From Paralichthys olivaceus (lineage: Eukaryota; Chordata; Actinopteri; Pleuronectiformes; Paralichthyidae), in NCBI RefSeq assembly GCF_024713975.1, contig NC_091106.1, positions 15,836,501 through 15,900,500 of the forward strand: a stretch of 64,000 bases of DNA, written 5' to 3'. The position numbers were made by a program, and so were the translations under genes. Each line of letters begins with the position of its first letter. Position 1 is the stretch's first letter. This document shows positions 51,258 through 63,978 of this stretch, one piece after another. The notes beneath the pieces were generated by a model that searched no databases, was not told the origin of the DNA, and was given only the letters and a program-made list of their open reading frames with translations.

Positions 51258-54200
51258 ATGGACGTCATTGGAAGTTTAGAAGTCAGGTATGTACATGTGC
51301 AATATAATACTGTTTATTCTTACGGACAAACAATGTGAGTACAACATGTTTTTAATGTTTCCACGGCTGTTAGCCACCTAGCTCACATTTGTGCTGTGCT
51401 ACTCCTTCCAGGGGGATTCAAGGTTTCACAAGCAGCCCCATCGAGTTTGTGGACAATAACACGATATGTTACACATGTGGGAATCACATCTGTTTCCTCA
51501 ACCTGAAAACTAAATCAAAAAGTTTGCTCCAGGGCCCCGGCAGAGGCATTGGTGCATTCACAGCCAGAGGCACCAGTGGGATTTTTGCCTTTTCTGAGCA
51601 AAATGTGTCCCCATCTATATTTGTGTACGCGTTCCCCGAGCTTCACATGAAGAATGAACTCAAAGGTAACATGCTGTTTACTCACAGATGATCAGGTAAA
51701 CTGTTCATTAAAGCATATGTGTCTAAATTGTCCGATGATAGCTGAAATCACTCAGGACCACAATCACCAATATCTTTAATATGTATGTATACATGACAGC
51801 ATGTGCAATGATTTATGTGAAATCATGTTCATAATTACCAGGTCCATCTTTCCTGCTCACTGTTAATCATTTAACCATATGCATTGTCCTACACAAGACC
51901 AGTTTAATAGTGAAAAACAAATGTAATTTCTCTGAACTTGAGAGATTGCAAATATCACAGCACTTAGAGGAAGGTTCATGTACACTAGAACAGATATTCA
52001 AAACAGGAACTTGTTTATTATATTGGATTAATTTTGAGGGGATTGGATTGAATCATTATTTTCTGTTTGCATACATCATACATATTGTTTTTCCACATAT
52101 AATTATTAAATTTTGATTATTTTTCTAGGAAAAGCACAACTGGACTACACATCTCTGGCATTAAGTGATGGTGGACCTTATTTGGGCTGTTGCACTTCTC
52201 TTCCAGACCACACCATAACAGTGTGGTGAGCCACTGAAATCAGTCCACAACCTCATTGTCTGTGTCACATCTTTTTTTAGTGATGTTTATTTACATTGAG
52301 CAGATCTGTTACTTTAATCATGACTGTGTGATGCAGGAACTGGGAAACTGCCGAGCCAGTCTGCACACAACCACAAGCCGGGAAAGATGTCATTTCTTTG
52401 GTGTTCAACCCAATGAATTGGCTTCAGCTTTGTGCTCTGGGCACTGCATCCATTACTGTGTGGAATATTGAGAAGAGTGCCAGCCTCCATGTACTGAAAC
52501 CATGGTAAAGCTAACTTGGCAGTATGAGCCTGTGGTTAAAATCTAAATTGAAATATGGATATTTTTGAATATTGAATATAAAACGTATAACTGAAACTGC
52601 ATTATCTGTATTCATATTCATGCTAATAAGGACCAATTGCAGTGGGGACTGAAAAATACATACAGTGACTAGATTACACAGTGTGAAGCAGTGCTACATG
52701 CATATGTCATATTTGTTGTGTTACAGTGTGGTTCAACTTCCTGCAAGTGATGGATCCTTGGCTGAGAGATTGGGGCCCACCTCTTGTAACATCAAGGGCA
52801 ACAAGGCAGATACCGTTGTGGTACAGTATTATCCCAATGTCCCTTAAATACCAGTACAGACTACAAAATACACTTACAAATACACTCAGTATGTTTGTTT
52901 TGATGTTGGAGCTGGGAAAAATGATTTGCTCTCTGGCACATGAATAAAAACAATATGCTAACTGTTACCTGACACCACGTCTGTTCACACAGACAAAACT
53001 CACCTCTGGAGCCAGACTGACTCCTAGTGCCATCTGCTGGACAACCACATCAGATCTCTTCGTGGGCTGTGCAGAGGGATTTCTGTTCCTTGTTAACCCA
53101 GAGAACCTCTCTGTGACTGTCCTCTTTAACCCCACAAGTAAGCAAACACACAAAGTGGGAGTCTTTGACTTATTCTTGGGTATTTCCACTTTTCCATGTA
53201 TGCATTACCTAATTTCATTTGGCAACAGAAAAGACTTTTGACATCTGATCTGTGTTGTCAGCTCTGGATGTTGCCCCTGATCTCGCTGATCTTAGACAGA
53301 GCAGCTTTCAAGGTTTAACCCTTAACAAGAATGGTGTGATCGCTGTAATGAAGGTACTTCCATCTACTTTCACTCTTTCATTTCTGTACCAACCAGTGAT
53401 ATGATTTGCAGTTCCAGGCATCAGGAATTCATAGTATCTTTAAAATTTGTATGTTCCACAGGACAGTGTGGTGCACTGTCTGCAAATCAAAGGGACTCAG
53501 ATTGACATCACACAAACGTGGCAGATAGAAGGAACTGCCACAACTGCAATCTACTCCCCTGACTATGAAACATTACTTCTATCTTCCAATACAGTAAGCA
53601 CTCATGTATACTCTAATAGTTACTTAAGAGAAAATATATATTGAAAAACATAATTGAGGATTGTTATTCTTCAGGGGCAGATCTACATGTTGAATTCGAC
53701 CAGGTCAGACAAGATTGAGAAGGTCCTGGACATCCTCAGTGGGAACTTTGTGGCAGCAGCTTGGTCGCATTCTGACAAGAACATTTGTGTGGTAAAACAT
53801 TTGTGTTCTTGTGAACTATAGTCTTCTGATAACACATGTTATTATGGTCAGTGTCTTGAGTGAGCGGTGATGATTGTGTTTTCACTGCTGGTCACAGTCA
53901 GTGAGGGATTCTGGAGAACTGCAGCTGTGGACCGTAGATGGCATGTGCCGTGGTTCCCTTCCTCTTCAAGCTGAGGTCAGATTCAGAACATATGAACATT
54001 CACAAGCACACATCATGCGAAAAAGACTTGTAAAAGACTTATAAACAGATGTAAACCTTTGATATGTGGTTGTTCAGGTGACCAGTGTGGCCTACTGTCC
54101 TATTGCGCAATATGCAGCTGTAGGAACTAAGTCAGGAAACGTCCTCTTTGTTGACCTGAACAGGGAGCAGGAGCCTCGCCTGGTGCACCAGGTTCAGCTC

Positions 54201-57200
54201 TACCACTCTTCCGTGGATCACCTGGTGTAAGTATCTTCCATCCCTGTGACCACAGAGGTTCAGTTTAAGACTGTCCTTGTGAAAAAGTATCTTACAACCT
54301 ATATACATACATCTTTAAAATAGAGGCAGGAGCACTCGACCCAGAGAAGACCAGTTTTGGTCAGGAAAGCAAATGAAAATGTCACACCCAGTGATTACAG
54401 GCTTTCCTATATTGTGCAAATATACTGTGTGTGTGTGTGTGTCTGTGTGTGTGTATTTGTGTGGGTGTGTGTGCGCTTCAACAGTTTCGATCAAGAGGGG
54501 CACCACCTTCTAACTGGAGCTTCAGATTCAAATATCTATGTAATAGATGCAAAGCCATCAAAGAAGTTTCCAATCATAGGATACACAGGTAGATGGTCTT
54601 CTTTAACACTTCTTAATTGATTAGACGTGTTACTGCTCTTCTATACATAACAAAACTCTGTACATGTAAATATTAAAGATCTTTTCTGCTCAAAATTTAT
54701 ATAAAATCACTGATCTATAACTGTAATTCTTTACATAGACAGGAACAATGTATTTTTAGATATTGAGATAGAGTAGCTCAAGTTCATTTGCATACATTTC
54801 TTATTTGTTTTCTTTTCTAGTTGTTCCTGGACCCATTTTGTCACTTTCCACTCAGTGTGTCAGAGATGGTGAACAAGTGAAAGCCCTTGCACTGTGCGCT
54901 CGACAGGAAGGAAACAAGCATGACAGTAGTCTGTTCACACTGCCTGCAAAAGACCTTACAGGTACCTAACTGATTTTCGAGACTTATTCACTACTTTTAC
55001 TACTTTATTTATTTTTTGTTTGAGAACAGATTAGAGGCCAGTGGCTCTCGTTCCTAGTTTGTTGGGGATGTATCAAAGAGGCAAGATGAGGGCCTCATAT
55101 ATGACACTTTATTCATCATGTGTTGACACAGTTCAACAAATTCGGACAGATGTAAGAGGCCCACTGCAGACATGAGTTATGTTGAAACACTGAACAAAGG
55201 AGAGGAATTTATTTTGCAGCCAGCAGCTAATGAATCATCTGCTTTAGGTGAGATGAGGTTTATAAGATGATTAATGGTATTAAACCAATTTCAAGGAATG
55301 TGCTGGCTAGTGGAAATTGTAATTGTGTAATAATGGCCTGTGGCTACTTTTATATCAGCGTTACGTAAATTGAATAAATCTTTGAGCTCACTGGACATCC
55401 ACTGGCCTCTGCTGTTTTAAGGCAGTAAATCTTTTCATTTGACAGAGCCATATTCAGAGGGATAACTAATTAATACTACTTCAACAGGACATTTTTATCT
55501 AAATGTTTTGATAGGCCGTCACAAACGCTGTTAATAAGAAAGAACAATGACTGAGGGGCTTACAAAAACACACCCTTAGTTTATACAGCAGCTGAAGTTG
55601 AATAAGACAGACCATAAGACCGAGACGTCTCAAGAGGAAAGTGCAAAGATTAACTCTAAGCTCTAGATTCTAGGGTGTGGCAGTTGAGTGTGCCACACAG
55701 TTTACAAGACAGAAAAATGTGACTACTGTGCGATAAAAAGCTATTTGCATGATAGTTACAGAAAATACACTTTCACTTATTATATTCACTTATTGATTAG
55801 CTTTTTTGTATTTCTGGTGCTTCTCTCTTGACCTGCAGGCCCTGATGGTGTAGACCAACATGGTTGTCCGTCTCCTCACGTTCTAAAAGGCTCAATGAAT
55901 GAAGTGTCTCATCCACTTGAGTCATGTGTTCTGGGAGTCAGCAAGATCTTTTCCTACTGCCACAGGAAGAAAACTCTTCAGCAGTTTCAGCTACCCCAGG
56001 TTTGCTGTCACTTAATACATCAGTAAATCATGATCTCTGTCTTCATTCCATCTTTCAGTCCAGTGCTCACCAAACATTTCTTTAGGATCATGATACTGAG
56101 CAGAATTCACTCTGTTTTTACCTTTGCGAGTTGGGGGATACCCAGCAGTCAACACATTCAAGGGCTTTACAATTTTGGAGAAGTCTTTAATGAATCTGTA
56201 GTAGTACCCGCAAAATCCCAAGAAAGATCTCAACTCCTTGAGATTTCCAGGCTTTGGCCAGGTTTTAAGGTCCTTGATTTTTTCGGGGTCTGTCTGAATT
56301 CCATTTTGTGAAACGATATGGCCTAGATATCTAACTGAAGACTGGAAAAATTTGCATTTTTCAGCTGAGAGTTTGACGCCATATTCTTTCAAATGAGTGA
56401 GGAAGCGCAGCAATCTCTCCTCGTGCTCTTCCAATGTTTCTGAAAAAATTATTAAATCATCAATGAATACAAGCACCTCCTTCAAGTTTAGGTCACCCAT
56501 ACAGAGCTGAAAAGTGCTGGGTGCGTTAGTGACCCCTTGTGGCATTCTATTGAATTGATAAAATCCCAAGGGACACACAAAAGCTGTTTTCTCCTTATCA
56601 GCTTCCTCCATCTCAATTTGGTAATAGCCAGATTTCAAATCCAAATCTGAAAACCACTTTGAGCCAGTTAAGGCCGAGAAAGCCTCTTCCAAGTTAATTT
56701 CAAACAAAATATTCATAAAACTACAATAAAAAATTGCAAAAAGCTGCTTCTTACCAAAGGGTCATGAACAGGGCTCTCCTGAAGCCTCAAAATGGTGACT
56801 GTGCGACACTGACGTACTACAGAACAAGCATATTTTTTAGTGCACTGTACCGTACATTTCACTGTTACATTGGTGCACAACATATACATTCAAACTCTAT
56901 TTTACACAGTTACATATAAGACAAAGGTTTACAAAATGGTGATAGCCGCTAGCTTAACATTTCTATGAGCACTGCTCACTACCAGCGGCAGCCATTTATG
57001 CATCGTCATGAATTTACTTCACAATTTCTGGTCTCACAACTAATTCGCTTTGGATTCTTCTCAGAAGAATCCAAAACAACCAAAAACGAACACTGTTGGT
57101 CTCACTGGTGGTCACGGGCTGTCCATGAGAATTTCTGACTAAGAAATGTTTTACCGCGCATACAGCACACCTTTCTTCCATCTACTTCCTTTTTTAACAA

Positions 57201-60200
57201 ATTCACACTACATTTCACATTAAGAGCATATATTTTTAACCTTTTTAACTTTTTAATGCAGCATCATGAATTTCTAATAAATAATCAATCAAACATTTAT
57301 ATTAACTGGGTTACACACATTACAGCAAAGTATCCTGAATGAGAGTTAGAGTGGCCAAACAGATGCCTCTTTCTTAGTAGCCTAATTTAGGTTATGTGTT
57401 CCTAATCTGTTAACATTACAAATACAAATTTATGAATCCCTGTTCTTCCTCTCAGGACACACATGGTCCCTCCAGTCCACAGGTGCTGAAACCAGAGCTT
57501 GAGGTGAAGGGCCATCCTCTGAAAGCATGAATCTGGTGTTTTTTTACTTAATGCCAAACAAATCTCACAATTGACAAAAACAATCATACAAAAAGTCTGA
57601 TATAGCTCATTATTCTGTGTCACAGAGTTCCATTGTTGTCTAAATCTGTGAAAAACACATCGGTGAGTCACATCGTTTCACTGGGAGACGATTTCCTTTA
57701 TTATGATCAACAGAAGCACAGGAGTTTATTTTGAGTCAATGCTATATGCATCATCCTGGTGCTTCCCCCAGCAAATGCTTTATTTGTTCCTGTTTGAGAA
57801 ATGTTAGTGACCATGCTGCTTTAGAAACCAATTTATCCTTCTTTTTAAATTAAACAATTTATTTGAGACCTCCTTTTTAAAGATTTCTGTGAATATATGA
57901 GTGTCACAGGGAAGTCAGAATTTATAGAAATGGACTAACACACAGTTGGTTTTCTTGGAATATGTGGATGATAATTGAAATGTTTAGATATATTCCCAAC
58001 ATCATCATCACACTTTGATTTATTCATAGTTATATCACAGTTTACCCAGAAAATATGTTATGCACCTCACACTAAATACTGATTTATTTGACATTTTCCA
58101 GAGCTTTATCTTATTTTAAATCTTAAGATCTGAAAAAAAATTCACCATAACACAGAAAGAAACAAATAATTATAAAACTTAACTTTTCATTTAAAATAGC
58201 ACATCATGTGTTTACAACAATGACATAGTAAATGGATTTCTGGATTAACTGGCAATCATTAGACCTCCATAACAAATATCTGCTCTCTCTACAATGATTA
58301 TCTTATATGTTTTTCTCAGCAAGATAAAGGTGTGGAAGCCGAGGTGAAGAAAGCTTCTCAGTTTAGCAAGTCAATGGCTTATTTCTCAAAGAATAAATTC
58401 AACACAGAGAACCCTGTCCTCACTGAGTTGTCTGCAAGAATCCTGTTCAAACACCAAGCACCAAACTAACTGCTCTGCCTCTGTGGCTACAAAACAAACT
58501 GATCACTACAATTACAGAAAACACACTCGATGTAACAGGTACACCTACCCAAGTCAAATGCAGTCTAAAACAACAGCCTTACGATAAATCCCACTTTCAA
58601 TATATGTACAATGCAATATTGCAATTATACTGAGTGGTTATTGTAAAATGAATTGTCCCTTATGTAAAGGAAAAACTATTAGGAATACTTAGGGTTAAAA
58701 TAGTTAGTTCAATCATCACCACACTACATACTGCAATCTCAAAAATGATCTGAGTGGATTTAAAATATATAATGATGAATGTGAAACAGTTTGTTTCTCA
58801 GCTGTTTCAGCTTTGTATGAAGGCCACATACTTAGCTGAACCAGATCAACACTTTAATTAATGTTAATGCAAATATATTGCCTTCATTTATTTTTTATGT
58901 GTGTGTTTTATGTGTTTACATTGTGTAGGTCAGCAGTGGAGCAGAGACTGTTGATGTTTTGGAGCAGGATGAGAGTTCTAACATCCTCCTGTCTGCTCCA
59001 CCTTCACACCCCACCTGGCTGGAAGGCAGACAAGATGCGGTCAGTGACTAACATGCTGTGGGTAATGTTCACTATGTTTAAATACGTCTCTCCTGCGTCC
59101 CGGGTGGAGGATTGTGAAAGTCCCCATTGCACCTGTGTATGCTATCTTGTTCAAAATGCAGCTGTGTTGCCTTTGGCAGGCAACAGCTTGATTTATCGTC
59201 TCCTGCAATGTGAGAAAATCTAGCAATTAGTAGTTGAGTCCTATAAAGCAGATAAGCTTTGTAAAAAATAAATGTTCAGCACATAGTCACCAGACAAAGG
59301 TTATTGAAAACAATGGATTGATATCGAAGGTGTGGCAGTCTTTGAGTTGTGGGTTTCACGCCTCCTCTGCAACCACACATGGGATATGGGCAGAGGCATT
59401 TTACAGCCTGCTTTTTATTCAACAGCATACTTTCTAATCTGACTCACAGCGTATCATTAAATTTTTATGTTGTAAAATTGATCATTATAATACTGTCTGT
59501 TTGCAAGTCATGATTGGTGTACTTGCATGAAATAACAGGAAATGAATACAGGTCATTTTAGTACCCATGTTGTGCATTAGAGGTAGTGATACAAAAAATA
59601 TTTTTATTCAAAAAGTAACAAAGGAAAAATTAAAATAAGTTAATTGGGGAAAACCTGAAATACTGAATGATGAAATTCATTCACTGCAAAAATGAAAACC
59701 CATTTGACCCATGTTGTGTATGAAAGGGTTAACACTATCTGGTTTGCTTTATTTTAGTTCAGTAAAAATCTCTCAGTGTTTTTCACTCTGTTTATATTGA
59801 ACAGGTGATGGAAGAAGAAAATCAGAAATATTCTGAGATAAAAGAAAACCTGAGGAAAACCATTGAGGAGTTACGCAACACTGTAAGTGAGAGAACAACG
59901 TCCCACGCTGCACAAATACTGTATAATTAAATGCATTGTGTTTCATAAGTGCTTTCTGTTCAGTAAGAGTAATCCCTGTAATTACATATAGCTGCTGAGT
60001 ACAAACAGCTTCATATACTCACACAATGGATTTGGGGGAAAAAATCTTAAATATCTTTCTGAATAGAAAGTGCTGGTAATAGATACATGAACAAACACAA
60101 GAAGCCACGCTAATCTAGTGGGATCTCCAATGATCAAAAAGAACATTTTACCTACCCTAATTACCAAACCCTTTAATTACCTCCGCCAGGGAGATTATCT

Positions 60201-63200
60201 TTTCATTGTTGCTTATCTGTTTGTCTGTCTGTTAGCAAGATTACATAAAACCTACAGAACTGATTCTATTGAAGGGAGGGCTTTGGCCCAAGGAAGAGCC
60301 CATTAACTTTTGGGGTGGATTCGATCAAGGGGGTGGATCAAGAAACACTTTCTTTAACATTGCGAAATAAGTAGTTATTCATCATTAATAATGCAGAGAC
60401 GTTGATCAAAAATATCAGACATACTAAGAGGACTGATATCTAAGGTTTGTTGTGGCTTGATTGGTTTTAAGGGGACTGTTGGGCCTTGGTGGAGCTATGC
60501 CCTCTATTGAGTGGCATTCTAGTTTCTAATTGTATTAGTTTCTAGCACATAATAACACAGTGTGTCCCTCATAAAATAACCTACATACAAACATGTTGCA
60601 TTTATAGTTCTATTTTTAGCAGTGTAGTGAAGGTATATTGAAGGTAGGTGTGTAATTACAAAACAAGTTTGTATTGTAAATGTCAGATCCAGGAGATGAG
60701 GTGTGAAAATGAGACCCTCCCAGCTATCGAGCGTCTGGCACAACAGGAGTTTAACCTGGATGTTGAGGATCAGAGACGTCAAGCGGCCGTGGTGGAGCAG
60801 GAGGTTACAAGGGTAAAACACAAATTTGACCCAGGTATACTTTAACTTGTCTGCAAGGTGAAGATGACAGTGAATCTTATTGCAATCACATTGTAGGTGA
60901 GAAAAGAAATTGAGTGGGAGATTTTGGTGAAATGTTACTTCCGTGATGTCCTGAAGAGAGCGTGTTGGGATTCAGTGAAGGTCAAGGGACGAGCCATTAA
61001 GGTAAGATCAGGAACAAGCATTGTTATATCCAACCTAAAACCATGTACATCATAATCTGTATATAATTAATTCTAAATACCTTTTGGTTGCCCACCACAG
61101 TCATTTCACTCTGAACATGAGGTGAAGAATTATCCTCTGGAGGAGCGAAGTGAGAAAGAGGTGGAGGAACTTCGCAGGGTTGAGAACATCAGGAAGATTG
61201 AAATGGCTGCCTGCACCGTAAGTAAAGCTCAGGCCTGAACAATTTGTGGTTTCAATTCTGAAAAAGAGGCACGTGTGATTAGTTAGAGAGGATTAGATTT
61301 TATTTGAATTCTAATTTGAAGCAGAACGCAGTGTGCAAAGTCACAGCACAAACATTTTCTGAAAGTTGTGACAATGCAACCTCTTCAGTGAGCTGTTTCC
61401 TTATGCTATGGAGGTACATTCTCTGGTAAAACCACCCTAGTCAAAAGGACTTAACTGCTGGAAAATAATTTGATGCTTTGAATCACTGTCCTTCCTTTGA
61501 CCTTTCACTGTTGTGACTTTTTAAAATGCTTGAACAGGTGCCAGTCCACCACTGCTGAAATGTCTCTAGATTTACGAGTCTGTGGCCAAAAGCAAATGTT
61601 TTGGTTGCTCTCTTCACTGCAATATTCTGAGGATAAAGTTTATAATCTTGAAACCACTTATTCAACCCTCAACATTTATCTCAACCCTCTCATATAAAGT
61701 TGTCTTTTTCTGCACCTCTTCAGCAGTGTGACCTAAAGAAATGTTCCAATACATCCAGCTCGAAGGAGGAAGAGCAGGGGGAGGAAGACCATACAACTGA
61801 GAATGCTGCTGTTACAGGGAGTTTCTCCGCTCAGTTGGGATATTCAAACCCTTACATCTACAATCAGTTCAGCCTTAAAACCACAGAACAGAGGATCAAC
61901 CAGTTTATTCTGCTGCAGGTGGGAACCTCTTCCAAAAACTGTTGAGCAAAAACTGCTGAATTTTAACACCAGTGGGATTATCAGGCTTTTGTATCATGCA
62001 ATGCTTTTCCAAAACACACAAAAGTGAAAAGGTGAAATAAAGAACAGATAAAAAGTCTGTTCAGTCATAATATTATCATAATTATATAAATAATGATTTC
62101 TTTTCAATTTCACTCAACCCAAAATGCAGGATGTGATTTATCGCATCAAGATGGCTTTCAATACTGAGTTTGAGGCCTTGCACAGGCAGAAGGTGCAGGA
62201 GCTGAACCACGTGAGGGACAGGAACAGACTCCTCAGTGAAATCCTGCTGGAGCTGGACATGAAGCAGCAGCTGTGGGAGTCCAGCCTGACCGACAGCGAG
62301 TGGCCAGAGAGTCTGCTCACTGTGGACGACACTGAGGTTAATGACCCCCCCATCAAAACATCTAAACAGTTGACAAAGTTCAACAAACACATGTTGAAAT
62401 GTATTTTTTTTTCTCTGATGAGAGCTAGTAAGTGTTTATCATCAGAGGAGATACCAGACAGATTAGAATATTTGTCCCATTCCAGATAAAAGCAGAAAAG
62501 TACCTCACCCCAGAGCAGAGAAAGGAGGAGGAAAAGAAGAAGCTGGAAGAGCAAAGACGTTTAGCTGCCAAGGTATGTTGCCACAATAAATGTGTTTTTG
62601 TTTTTCAGCTCCTGTTTGTCGTTATTTACAAATTCTTCAAATACTTCTATATATGATGACCGCATTCAAGAATATTCTTATCAGCAGTAAGAATACATTT
62701 AACAATACTTCGCCTTAAAGAAAGAAATTATGTCTTATTATTTTGTGATTTACAGTAAGTTTTTGAGGTCTTTCATATTGATAAGTTTTTGTCCTGACTA
62801 TTGCAGGAGGATGATTGCAGAGAAAGGGCTCTTGATGACATGATGGATGGAGTGCTTGAAGTGAAGAAAGAGGATATCTTGAAAATCGTATGTTCAAATA
62901 TTTTTGATCTCAGACGTATTATTGCATACAAAATAATATAAAATATGGGAGACACACTGATGAAATATTATCTATCTATCTAATATTATCTATCGGTGGA
63001 GAAACAATCTGAAATTCACAATTTTAAACAAACAATTTTAAGTTACAGATAGCATTTTCTACTGTGTTGTCAGTTTAAATGTTAATGCAACCCAGTTTTA
63101 GTGGTACAGATAAGTCAATTAATCAGTATGTTTGTTTACAGAAAATTGATTAATTGCTTTAGTCATTTGTACTGTTTTCTGGTTCAAATCATGGGCATTG

Positions 63201-63628
63201 TCACTTGAATTAGACAAATCAGCTTGAAGGGCACATACTGTAGTTTCTTTTGAATTTACTCCACAGGAAATACCTCCGCCTGAGTTTGTTTTGACCAAAC
63301 CTGACATTCACTGGACCGAGGAGGAGAAAAAAGTCTACAAACAGTATGAAAAGAAAACCAAAGAACTGAGTGAGAGGAAAGAGAAATACAAAAAGGTATT
63401 ACAGCAAAAGCATGCAAGGTTTTGGTTTGGCTATGATTCAAATTTTCTTTTTTACTTCTGATCAATGATAAATATAAATCAACTGTTGATGCTGTAATTG
63501 CAGTTACTGGAAACTGAAATGAAAAAACTTCAGGCATCCACCAGAGATGCAACCAAGAGGTTTGATGAAACTTTGACAAAGTTGTTTGAGAAGAAAATAA
63601 AATGTGATATGGCTGTATATCAGGTGAG

Positions 63629-63707
<79 letters not shown>

Positions 63708-63978
63708 CAAAGGAAATCAGTCTGCATGTTTATTGCTTATTTTTTCTTAGGTTAAAGGGCCCTCTGTTCTCATCATGGTTTCCTCCTTGAGATTATGTGA
63801 TATGATACCCTCAATACGTGACATGTTAAAAAAAATCCTGTTTAATGTTGTTTCTTTATGCATTCTATAGGAAAAGCTTAAGATCGCCCATCTTGTCTGT
63901 GCAGTACTCCTAGAAGAGGAGATGAGAAATCGAGAGTTGGAGCTCAAGCTCGAACTTGAAAAACTGTTGGCGCACAAG
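51258..63978 (+). CDS. cfap43: Cilia- and flagella-associated protein 43 (WDR96), 3'-partial
   Basis: Axonemal protein needed for motile cilia and sperm flagella. Best exon chain: 51258-51286, 51412-51665, 52129-52225, 52337-52504, 52727-52820, 52993-53137, 53262-53353, 53462-53593, 53675-53791, 53898-53975, 54078-54226, 54485-54588, 54821-54961, 55839-55999, 58320-58343 (uncertain), 58929-59039, 59805-59882, 60687-60812, 60897-61001, 61101-61217, 61724-61918, 62130-62336, 62486-62572, 62807-62887, 63267-63395, 63504-63623 and 63871-63978, continuing outside. Phases agree and give 1083 residues. The first about 587 residues are WD/beta-propeller-like (for example FDQEGHHLLTGASDSNIYVID). From about 596 the protein is charged coiled coil (ENETLPAIERLAQQEFNLDV, VKGRAIKSF), which matches my recollection of human CFAP43. 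The WD region looks short for the family; see the intron at 56000-58319. Confidence 0.85.
54424..54475. repeat. GT-rich microsatellite at a cfap43 acceptor
   Basis: Imperfect GT repeats end 9 bp before the exon start at 54485, replacing the usual pyrimidine tract. Confidence 0.85.
56012..56716 (-). mobile_element. Ty3/Gypsy reverse-transcriptase fragment, antisense in a cfap43 intron
   Basis: One uninterrupted 234-codon minus-strand ORF covers the central reverse-transcriptase domain: FSDLDLKSGYYQIEM (first catalytic Asp), MPQGVTNAPSTFQ, VFIDDLIIFS (catalytic Asp pair) and LGHIVSQNGIQTDPEKI, then RSFLGFCGYYYRFI. It lacks the N-terminal RT part, gag, protease, RNase H and integrase. No LTRs were seen at its borders. 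The last 35 codons diverge from the family. It is a truncated LTR-retrotransposon relic, yet it has no stop or frameshift across the RT core, which suggests a fairly recent insertion. Confidence 0.9.
57456..57527 (+). pseudogene. Exon-like remnant, possibly a truncated cfap43 WD exon
   Basis: After a good acceptor (TTCTTCCTCTCAG) the phase-0 frame reads DTHGPSSPQVLKPELEVKGH, then PLKA, before TGA at 57528-57530. The LEVKGHP pattern resembles the start of a WD repeat. A usable donor GAG|GTGAAG at 57503 would make a 48-nt in-frame exon. Either it is a short real exon or the 5' end of a WD exon whose remainder has been lost. Confidence 0.35.
58320..58471 (+). other. cfap43 exon with two possible ends (24-nt microexon or terminal exon)
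   Basis: After TTTTTCTCAG the phase-0 frame reads QDKGVEAE, and GAG|GTGAAG offers a donor at 58343. Read on, it continues VKKASQFSKSMAYFSKNKFN and ends ...ILFKHQAPN then TAA at 58469-58471. The short form joins in frame to the next conserved exon (58929). The long form would give a WD-only truncated protein. No clear poly(A) signal follows the TAA. Confidence 0.4.
60181..60526. repeat. Widespread animal interspersed repeat (CCTCCGCCAGG ... GAGTGGCATTCTAGTT)
   Basis: Starts CTCCGCCAGGGAGATTATCT, contains TGTCTGTCTGTTAGCAAGAT, GGCCCAAGGAAGAGCCCATT and AAGGGGACTGTTGGGCCTTGG, and ends near ATTCTAGTT. I recognise this as a family found in many fish and other animals. It lies in a cfap43 intron and has no ORF. 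Confidence 0.65.
63631..63704. repeat. (CA)37 microsatellite beside a cfap43 donor site
   Basis: A perfect CA array of 74 bp starting 7 bp after the exon end at 63623. Confidence 0.97.

Larger units (their letters stand above)
56000..58319 (+). other. cfap43 intron, 2.3 kb, at the WD-to-coiled-coil junction
   Basis: Begins at GTTTGC after QFQLPQ and holds an antisense Ty3/Gypsy fragment and an exon-like remnant at 57456-57527, both listed separately. The remainder is AT-rich. Exons for additional WD repeats were looked for here and not found. Confidence 0.6.

Noticed and set aside
55839..55999. End of the cfap43 gene
   Set aside because: Conserved coiled-coil exons continue in the same phase from 58929 to the window end, so the gene does not stop here.
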